Shown here: positions 42,827 to 52,420 of the stretch, one piece after another | Numbering within the stretch: the stretch's first letter is position 1 | Layout of the letters: the number at the start of each line of letters is the position of its first letter | Source: Flavobacterium sp. SUN046 | GTDB taxonomy: Bacteria > Bacteroidota > Bacteroidia > Flavobacteriales > Flavobacteriaceae | Assembly (NCBI RefSeq): GCF_028867965.1 | Contig: NZ_JAPQNT010000007.1 | Span: 143,022 to 207,021 of the forward strand | Direction of reading: 5' to 3' | DNA length: 64,000 bases | Translations under genes and position numbers: made by a program | The notes under the pieces: model-generated | What the model saw: only the letters and a program-made list of their open reading frames with translations | The model's database searches: none | What the model was told of the DNA's origin: nothing

Positions 42827-44605
42827 ATGAAAATCAATTTCCAATATAAAATCGCAATTGCAGTAGTGTTTTTAACTACTCAAATTTCATTTGCCCAAAA
42901 ACAAGATGGCGATATCGGTACGGAAGTCGTAAATGTTGTAAAACCCTACACGCCAACAATTTCGGATGCTTTTAAAGTTAAAGAAACACCTACTTTAGAA
43001 GATGATGAAACGTCTAAAAAAGAAACCATACAATATAATATTTTTTCTTTTCCAGTTGCATCAACATTCACTCCATCCAAAGGAAAAGCGGCTGGAGTAG
43101 AAAACGGTGCAAAAGAAAAATTATTCAGTAATTATGCCACATTAGCCGCAGGAAATTATGGAAATATCAATGCCGAATTATTTGTAACACAAACTTTAGA
43201 AAATGGCAATTATGTTGGCGCAATGTTGCGTCATTTATCATCGCAAGGCGGCATCAAAAATGTAGTTTTAGATGATAATTTTTCAAATACCGGTATCGAT
43301 GTAACTTACGGTAGTAAATCTAAAAATTTATCTTGGAATGGCGATATTGGTTACCAGCGTCAAACTTACAACTGGTATGGTTTAGATCCGATTTTGTATG
43401 CAACTTTAACGCCAACTGCTTCTGATTTATACATTAATAGTATCAATCCAAAACAAACCTATCAAAATATTTATTTAGGCGGACGATTGACCTTAGGCGA
43501 AAGCGTTTTCAAGGAAGCTACTTTTAAATTCAGTCATTTTTCAGATGCTTTTTCTTCCAATGAAAATCGATTTATTGCAAAACCTTCATTAGAGTTTGAT
43601 GTAATGGATGTTAAACTAAAAACCGATTTTATTTTAGATTACATCAACGGAAAATTTCAAAAAGATTATTATGATGTTGGCGGAATTAAATATGGTTATA
43701 CCAATGTTGGTTTCAAACCAAGTTTTCAGATTAACAAAGATGATTTTTCGGTAAATGTAGGTGTTGGAATTTTCTATAGTATGGCAACAGAATCACAAAC
43801 AATTAAAAAAAATAAATTATTTGTTTACCCAAATATCACCGTATCTTATAAAGTTGTTGGAGATTTAATGGTTGCTTACGCTGGGGCAGAAGGAGCTTTG
43901 AAACAAAATTCATTTCAAGAATTTACGCAAGAAAATTTCTTCGTTTCACCAACTTTAGTTATTGCGCCAACCGATCAACGCTATGATATTTATGTTGGAC
44001 TAAAAGGAAAATTAGCAAATACAATAGGTTATAATATTAGAGGTTCATACATGAATGAAGGTTCAAAATCATTGTTTTTAAGAAACGGTTTTTCGTATTA
44101 CAATACTAATAAAGAAGGTTATGCCAACGGAAATTCATTTGATGTAGTTTATGATGATGTAAAAACAATTAGTTTTTATGGAGAATTGAAAGCCGATTTT
44201 TCTAAAAATGTATCATTCGGAATCAACGGAACTTTTAGCAGTTATTCTACCAATAATCAAGCTGAAGCGTGGAATTTACCAGCATTAAAAATAAATTCAA
44301 ATGTAGATTTTAATATAACTTCTAAATGGTATGCAGGATTAAACGTATTCTTTGTTGGTGAACGAAAAGACATAAAATTTGTTCAAACAGCATTAGCAAT
44401 ATTTCCACCAACTTTCACAACAGAAACAACTACATTAGATAGCTATTTTGATTTAAATTCTCATGTTGGTTACAAATATAACGAACGATTAACATTCTTT
44501 TTGAAAGGAAATAATTTAGCAAATCAAAGTTACCAACGTTGGATAAGTTATCCTGTTCAAGGAATTCAAGGCTTGATTGGAGCTAATTATAAATTTGATT
44601 TTTAA
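42827..44605 (+). CDS. Outer-membrane beta-barrel protein, TonB-receptor-like without plug
   Basis: 592 residues. A signal peptide (to about residue 22, ISFAQ) is followed by EVVNVVKPYTPTI, a stretch that could act as a TonB-box-like segment, then a long run of alternating amphipathic strands with aromatic girdles and a final strand ending in ANYKFDF, an outer-membrane insertion signal. No plug domain or carboxypeptidase-like N-terminal domain is seen, so the common TonB-dependent-receptor label is doubtful. It follows the TPR gene by 70 bp. Confidence 0.8.
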   Translation: MKINFQYKIAIAVVFLTTQISFAQKQDGDIGTEVVNVVKPYTPTISDAFKVKETPTLEDDETSKKETIQYNIFSFPVASTFTPSKGKAAGVENGAKEKLFSNYATLAAGNYGNINAELFVTQTLENGNYVGAMLRHLSSQGGIKNVVLDDNFSNTGIDVTYGSKSKNLSWNGDIGYQRQTYNWYGLDPILYATLTPTASDLYINSINPKQTYQNIYLGGRLTLGESVFKEATFKFSHFSDAFSSNENRFIAKPSLEFDVMDVKLKTDFILDYINGKFQKDYYDVGGIKYGYTNVGFKPSFQINKDDFSVNVGVGIFYSMATESQTIKKNKLFVYPNITVSYKVVGDLMVAYAGAEGALKQNSFQEFTQENFFVSPTLVIAPTDQRYDIYVGLKGKLANTIGYNIRGSYMNEGSKSLFLRNGFSYYNTNKEGYANGNSFDVVYDDVKTISFYGELKADFSKNVSFGINGTFSSYSTNNQAEAWNLPALKINSNVDFNITSKWYAGLNVFFVGERKDIKFVQTALAIFPPTFTTETTTLDSYFDLNSHVGYKYNERLTFFLKGNNLANQSYQRWISYPVQGIQGLIGANYKFDF

Positions 44606-44610
44606 TAAAT

Positions 44611-44709
44611 GCAACAAAGGCACTAAGACACAAAGTAAAAATTAAGGTTTTTCTTTGTGTCTTCTTATTTTGTTTTTAAAAAAACTTTGTGACTTAGCGC
44701 CTTCGTGGC
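44611..44709. repeat. Imperfect inverted repeat, 25-bp arms
   Basis: Arms 44611-44635 and 44685-44709 match at 21 of 25 positions when inverted. A further partial copy (CTTTGTGTCTT) lies at 44653-44663. The sequence CTTAGCGCCTTCGTGGC resembles a dispersed flavobacterial repeat. It lies between the barrel gene and the Gre-like gene. Confidence 0.65.
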
Positions 44710-44717
44710 AAAAAAAT

Positions 44718-45161
44718 ATGAAACAAAAAATCCTCAACCACCACCATCAACTACTACAAGATAAAATCGACGTTTTCCGTGATATGATTTCTGGTTTAAC
44801 CGAAGATTCTAAAAACGATGCTAAAGGTTCAGCAGGCGATAAGCACGAAACAGCTTTATCTATGATGCACATTGAGCAAGAAAAACTCAATCATAAACTC
44901 AAAGAAATTCTAGAGCAAAAAGCAGTTTTAGACAAAATTGATGCCACGCAAATTCACAATAAAATTGCTTTAGGAAGTCTAGTTCAAGCCAATGGAATGT
45001 TATTATTTATAAGCGCAGCTTTACCAAAAATCACTATAGATAATAAAACTATAATTGCACTTTCACCACAATCGCCGCTTGGTATGAAATTGATGGGAAA
45101 TAGTGTTGGATTTGAATTTGAGATTAATAAAACAAACTATGTAATTAAACAAATATATTAA
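44718..45161 (+). CDS. GreA/GreB-like protein
   Basis: 147 residues from ATG 44718. A frame open from GTG 44655 runs through the upstream repeat, so the ATG is the better start. The N-terminal half is a coiled coil (LLQDKIDVFRDMISGL and a GDKHETALSMMHIEQEKL stretch). The C-terminal half resembles the Gre FKBP-like domain: GSLV followed by IIALSPQSPLGMKLMGNSVG and EFEINKTNYVI. Proteins of this type are sometimes labelled 3-oxoacyl-ACP synthase, which the sequence does not support. A role at RNA polymerase is inferred. Confidence 0.65.
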   Translation: MKQKILNHHHQLLQDKIDVFRDMISGLTEDSKNDAKGSAGDKHETALSMMHIEQEKLNHKLKEILEQKAVLDKIDATQIHNKIALGSLVQANGMLLFISAALPKITIDNKTIIALSPQSPLGMKLMGNSVGFEFEINKTNYVIKQIY

Positions 45162-45163
45162 TT

Positions 45164-45835
45164 TTAGTGCACTTGCTTAATTGTGAAAAAACAATCTTCT
45201 CTATTTCCAGTTATTGACAATGAAAGTAAATCAGAAACTACCTTAAAGCTTAATGTATCTGCTGAGGTTAATTGAACAAGTGTAGTTATATATCTAACAG
45301 GCGGCGTTGTGTTAATGCCTAATACACCAACATTAGCAAAGGCATTTTTATTAACAATGGTATTGTTTTTTAAAATGGCTACTCCAAAGTTGGTCGTGAC
45401 GCCAATAGCATTACTTGCTTTTATTTGCACAGTTACTTCATAAATACCATCTTGTTTTGGAGTAAATGTGCTTAATGAGGTATTAAACTCATCATTTATA
45501 TCAAAATCTAAGGTGTTAAATGGAATTTTTACGCTACCAGAAATTAAACTTAAGGTAATGTCTGAACTACTTGAGAAACTACCTTTTACCAAGGATTTTA
45601 AAACGCAATTAAAAATCTGTTTTGAAGTTGTTATTTTAACATTGCCACGTCCATCGGCTATCATTATAGAATCTTGCGATGCCGCTGTTGAAGTGTAATT
45701 TGTTAATGTTCTAATTCTTGCAGTTCCGTTGATGTCTAATGTTGCTTGTGGGTTCGCAGTTCCAATACCAACTTGTCCAACGCTAAAGTAAAAATTAAAT
45801 AAGAATAGTAGTGATAATAGGTAATTGTTTTTCAT
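45164..45835 (-). CDS. Exported C1q/TNF-like surface protein
   Basis: 223 residues with a signal peptide (about 1-20, ending SVGQ) and the Bacteroidota motif VGIGTANPQATLDINGTARI at the mature N-terminus. The C-terminal part (about 80-220) looks like a C1q-type jelly roll, with alternating strands and FTPKQDGIYEVTVQI. A similar motif starts many flavobacterial cell-surface or tail-fibre-like proteins. It is convergent with the Gre-like gene (2 bp apart). Function unknown. Confidence 0.68.
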   Translation of the reverse strand: MKNNYLLSLLFLFNFYFSVGQVGIGTANPQATLDINGTARIRTLTNYTSTAASQDSIMIADGRGNVKITTSKQIFNCVLKSLVKGSFSSSSDITLSLISGSVKIPFNTLDFDINDEFNTSLSTFTPKQDGIYEVTVQIKASNAIGVTTNFGVAILKNNTIVNKNAFANVGVLGINTTPPVRYITTLVQLTSADTLSFKVVSDLLSLSITGNREDCFFTIKQVH

Positions 45836-46127
45836 AGTATATTTTTTGTTTGTTTTATAAAGCTAATCATAAATATTTAATTAATCAGTTAAAAGCATCA
45901 ATAAATGCGATAAAATACATATATATTGTATAATTATAATATAATTCTGATAATTTTAAAAAATTTTTCATCAATAGTTATCTAACACGTTCATAAATTA
46001 AATTTACTTTCATATTAATATAATAAAAGTATTTTTAGTTATAAATTGAAACTAAATGTGAATAGTTAGTTTTCTTATTTTAGGTTTTTATTGAATTTTG
46101 TTGTCATACTATAAATAAAATAAGATT
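45836..46127. other. Intergenic region between divergent genes
   Basis: 292 bp, strongly AT-rich. No clear promoter box, RNA gene, terminator or open frame was identified. Confidence 0.4.
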
Positions 46128-47801
46128 ATGTGCGGAATTGTATGTGCCTTCGATTTAAAACAAAAAGCAGAAGTTTTACGACCAAAAGTATTAGAAATGT
46201 CTAAAATCATCCGTCATCGCGGACCAGATTGGAGCGGAATTTTCAGCAATGATAAAGCTATTTTAGCACACGAACGTTTAGCAATTGTTGATCCGGCTTC
46301 TGGAAAACAACCGCTGTTTAGCGAAGATAAAAGTTTAGTTCTTGCAGCCAATGGCGAAATATACAACCATAGAGAATTGCGCAAACAATTTGAAGGAAAA
46401 TACCATTTTCAAACCGAAAGTGATTGCGAAGTTATTCTAGCATTATACAAAGAGAAAGGCGTTCACTTTATTGACGAAATGAACGGAATTTTCGGATTCG
46501 CAATTTATGACGTAGAAAAAGACGAATATTTCATTGCACGCGACCACATGGGAATCATACCTTTATATATTGGTTGGGACGAAAACGGAACTTTTTACGT
46601 AGCTTCCGAATTAAAAGCACTAGAAGGCTATTGCACCAAAATTCAACTATTTCCTCCAGGACATTATATGTCAAGTAAAGACGGCGAATTCGTGCAATGG
46701 TACAAAAGAGAATGGACTGATTATGATGCTGTAAAAGACAACGCAACCAGCATCGAAGAAATAAAAGTAGCATTAGAAGCCGCAGTTAAAAGACAATTGA
46801 TGAGTGATGTTCCTTATGGTGTTTTACTTTCTGGCGGATTGGATTCGTCAATCACATCGGCTGTAGCCAAAAAATATGCCCAAAAACGTATTGAATCTGG
46901 CGATACTTCCGATGCTTGGTATCCACAATTACATTCGTTTGCAGTAGGTTTAGAAGGTTCACCCGATTTAGCCGCAGCTCGAAAAGTTGCTGATCATTTA
47001 GCAACAATTCACCACGAAATAAAATTCACAATTCAAGAAGGTTTAGATGCCGTTCGTGATGTAATTTACAATATTGAAACGTATGATGTAACTACAATTC
47101 GCGCTTCAACTCCAATGTATTTAATGGCAAGAGTTATCAAATCAATGGGAATCAAAATGGTACTTTCTGGCGAAGGTTCTGACGAATTATTTGGAGGTTA
47201 TTTATATTTTCACAAAGCACCAAATGCAAGAGAATTTCATGAAGAAACCGTACGTAAATTAAGTAAATTACACATGTACGATTGCCTACGTGCTAACAAA
47301 AGTCTAGCGGCTTGGGGAATTGAAGGTCGTGTTCCATTTTTAGATAAAGAATTCATGGATGTCGCAATGCGAATCAATCCACAAGACAAAATGATAAACG
47401 GCGAACGCATGGAAAAATGGGTTTTACGTAAAGCATTCGAAGACATGTTACCCGAAAGTGTAGCGTGGAGACAAAAAGAACAATTCAGTGATGGCGTAGG
47501 TTACAGTTGGATTGACACTTTGAAAGAAGTAGTTGGCGAAGCAGTTTCTGACGAACAATTGGCAAATGCAAAATTCAAATTTCCAATTCAAACGCCAACA
47601 TCCAAAGAAGAATATTATTACCGTTCTATTTTTACGGAACATTTCCCGAGCGATGCAGCCGCATTGAGCGTGCCTCAAGAAGCTAGTGTTGCTTGCAGTA
47701 CCAAAATCGCATTAGAATGGGATGAAGCCTTCAAGAACATGAACGATCCATCGGGTAGAGCAGTGGCAAGCGTTCACGAAGATGCCTACGCAAAAGCATA
47801 A
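46128..47801 (+). CDS. asnB: Glutamine-hydrolysing asparagine synthase B
   Basis: 557 residues. Class II glutamine amidotransferase domain with the N-terminal nucleophile Cys2 (MCGIVCAF), RHRGPDWSG and LAANGEIYNH; the synthetase domain has the PP-loop SGGLDSSI and GEGSDELFGGY. It makes asparagine from aspartate, ATP and glutamine. Length and motifs fit the E. coli-type AsnB. It is followed by terminators, so it is a single-gene unit. Confidence 0.97.
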   Translation: MCGIVCAFDLKQKAEVLRPKVLEMSKIIRHRGPDWSGIFSNDKAILAHERLAIVDPASGKQPLFSEDKSLVLAANGEIYNHRELRKQFEGKYHFQTESDCEVILALYKEKGVHFIDEMNGIFGFAIYDVEKDEYFIARDHMGIIPLYIGWDENGTFYVASELKALEGYCTKIQLFPPGHYMSSKDGEFVQWYKREWTDYDAVKDNATSIEEIKVALEAAVKRQLMSDVPYGVLLSGGLDSSITSAVAKKYAQKRIESGDTSDAWYPQLHSFAVGLEGSPDLAAARKVADHLATIHHEIKFTIQEGLDAVRDVIYNIETYDVTTIRASTPMYLMARVIKSMGIKMVLSGEGSDELFGGYLYFHKAPNAREFHEETVRKLSKLHMYDCLRANKSLAAWGIEGRVPFLDKEFMDVAMRINPQDKMINGERMEKWVLRKAFEDMLPESVAWRQKEQFSDGVGYSWIDTLKEVVGEAVSDEQLANAKFKFPIQTPTSKEEYYYRSIFTEHFPSDAAALSVPQEASVACSTKIALEWDEAFKNMNDPSGRAVASVHEDAYAKA

Positions 47802-47823
47802 TTCAATTTATTGAATAACAAAA

Positions 47824-47846
47824 AATTCAGGCTTGTTACCTGAATT
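47824..47846 (+). terminator. Weak hairpin after asnB
   Basis: 8-bp arms (47824-47831 and 47839-47846) with a 7-nt loop and an AT-rich tail, just after the asnB stop. Confidence 0.45.
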
Positions 47847-47893
47847 TATTGAAGTTTAGTTTGTTTGTTTAATCTGAACTTGTTTCAGATTCT

Positions 47894-47926
47894 AAAACGT
47901 TCATCATTTTTTGGTGAGCGTTTTTT
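47894..47926 (+). terminator. Hairpin terminator downstream of asnB
   Basis: Arms AAAACGTTCATC and GGTGAGCGTTTT pair with two G-U-type pairs across a T-rich loop, followed by a T-run to 47926. Better than the hairpin at 47824. Confidence 0.7.
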
Positions 47927-47929
47927 GTT

Positions 47930-47954
47930 TGTCATTGCGAGGTGCGAAGTAATT
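47930..47954. repeat. Dispersed repeat-like sequence (TGTCATTGCGAGGTGCGAAG)
   Basis: The sequence matches the pattern of an intergenic element I recall from many Bacteroidota genomes. It lies in a roughly 490-bp gene-free stretch between asnB and gyrB that also holds a long hairpin, terminators and the gyrB promoter. Confidence 0.5.
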
Positions 47955-48020
47955 TCTTATTTTAATTTGAAGCGAATAGTCAGTTATTTATCAGTAATCC
48001 GTATTCCTGCTTTCCATTCC

Positions 48021-48073
48021 AAGTTTTTTACACCTGACAGGTTTAAAAAAAACCTGTCAGGTGTAAAAAACTT
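48021..48073. repeat. Long perfect palindromic hairpin, 24-bp arms
   Basis: Arms 48021-48044 and 48050-48073 are perfectly complementary around a 5-nt A loop. The core ACACCTGACAGG is GC-rich in an AT-rich region. It resembles a palindromic element of flavobacterial genomes. It may be a mobile REP-like repeat or act as a bidirectional terminator. Confidence 0.8.
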
Positions 48074-48248
48074 TCCATTGCAATCAGGGCTAAATAGTAT
48101 TTGTCAGTATATCAATTCATTATATAAAACAACAAATTTTAAAGCACCAAAAAATTGCTTTAAATCAATTAAAATTTATTAAAAGATAAATGTTAATAAC
48201 TTACGCTATAAAATGGTTAAAATCGCTTTAAAAACATGTTTATTTTTC

Positions 48249-48256
48249 TATATTTG
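48249..48256 (+). promoter_or_regulatory. -7 promoter element (TATATTTG) of gyrB
   Basis: Exact TAnnTTTG, 38 bp before ATG 48295. No -33 TTTG is seen at the right distance. Confidence 0.55.
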
Positions 48257-48264
48257 CGTGTTAG

Positions 48265-51241
<2,977 letters not shown>

Positions 51242-51264
51242 TTATCAATATAACACACAATACA

Positions 51265-52200
51265 ATGAAAGTTACTATAGTAGGAGCAGGAAATGTAGGC
51301 GCAACTTGTGCTGACGCTATTGCTCACAGAAGAATCGCGAGTGAAATCGTATTATTAGACATCAGAGAAGGTTTTGCTGAAGGTAAAGCATTAGATATTA
51401 AGCAAACCCAAACTACTTTAGGTTTTAATACCAAAGTTTCTGGAAGTACTAATGATTATTCAAAAACAGCAGGAAGTGATGTAGTAGTAATTACATCAGG
51501 AATTCCGAGAAAACCAGGAATGACTCGTGAAGAACTTATCGGAATTAATGCTGGAATTGTAAAAGGTGTTGCCGAAAGTTTATTGGCGCATTCACCAAAT
51601 GCAATTGTAGTTGTAGTTTCAAATCCAATGGATACAATGACTTACCTTACGTTAAAAGCTACAGGTTTACCAAAAAATAGAATTATCGGAATGGGTGGTG
51701 CTTTAGATAGTTCACGTTTTAAATGTTATTTGTCTCAAGCTCTAGACAAGCCAGCTAATGATATTCAAGGAATGGTAATTGGAGGTCACGGAGATACTAC
51801 TATGATTCCTTTAACACGATTGGCTTCTTATAATGGTGTACCAGTTTCAGAATTTTTGTCTTCAGATGAGTTGACTAAAGTAGCCTCAGATACAATGGTT
51901 GGCGGAGCTACGCTGACAGGTTTGTTAGGAACATCTGCTTGGATTGCACCAGGAGCATCGGTTGCATTTTTGGTAGATAGCATCTTGAACGACCAAAAGA
52001 AAATGATTCCATGTTCAGTTTTCCTTGAAGGCGAATATGGTCAAAATGATATTTGCATTGGCGTACCCTGTATTATTGGTAAAAACGGTGTAGAAAAAAT
52101 TGTTGATATCAACTTAAACGATGATGAAAAAGCAAAATTTGCTAATAGTGCTGATGCAGTTAGAGCGATGAATGCTGATTTGAAATCGGTTTTATCATAA
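51265..52200 (+). CDS. mdh: Malate dehydrogenase
   Basis: A 311-residue NAD-dependent enzyme that oxidises malate to oxaloacetate in the TCA cycle. The Rossmann motif GAGNVGATCAD, the substrate Arg loop GIPRKPGMTREELI, SNPMDTMTYLT and the catalytic GGHGDTTMIPL are present. The short, lactate-dehydrogenase-like type usual in Bacteroidota. It is the last gene of the gyrB run and is followed by a strong terminator. Confidence 0.97.
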   Translation: MKVTIVGAGNVGATCADAIAHRRIASEIVLLDIREGFAEGKALDIKQTQTTLGFNTKVSGSTNDYSKTAGSDVVVITSGIPRKPGMTREELIGINAGIVKGVAESLLAHSPNAIVVVVSNPMDTMTYLTLKATGLPKNRIIGMGGALDSSRFKCYLSQALDKPANDIQGMVIGGHGDTTMIPLTRLASYNGVPVSEFLSSDELTKVASDTMVGGATLTGLLGTSAWIAPGASVAFLVDSILNDQKKMIPCSVFLEGEYGQNDICIGVPCIIGKNGVEKIVDINLNDDEKAKFANSADAVRAMNADLKSVLS

Positions 52201-52219
52201 CATTTCAGTAAATAAAAAG

Positions 52220-52248
52220 AAAGACTGCATTACTGCGGTCTTTTTTTT
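52220..52248 (+). terminator. Hairpin terminator after mdh
   Basis: 10-bp arms with one G-U pair (52220-52229 and 52234-52243), 4-nt loop and a run of T. Confidence 0.85.
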
Positions 52249-52267
52249 GATATTAATGTGTAAATAA

Positions 52268-52298
52268 TTTGTTAATCTTTAGGTTAATTATATATTTG
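52268..52298 (+). promoter_or_regulatory. secDF promoter (-33 TTTG, 19 bp, -7 TATATTTG)
   Basis: TTTG at 52268-52271 and TATATTTG at 52291-52298 are 19 bp apart, an ideal Bacteroidota promoter. The long leader of about 115 nt to ATG 52421 is notable and holds no obvious structured RNA. Confidence 0.75.
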
Positions 52299-52420
52299 CA
52301 CGTTTCAAAAATCGTGTAGTTGAGTGTTTATGTTGATTTGTATTGAAAATCAATACATTACTTGTTGTTTACATGCTTTTTAAAATCTAACAAACAAAAA
52401 TTAATTAATTTTTAGTAATA

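Noticed and set aside
47865..48182. A 105-codon open frame between asnB and gyrB
   Set aside because: It runs through a terminator, two repeat elements and a perfect palindrome, and has no protein-like composition.
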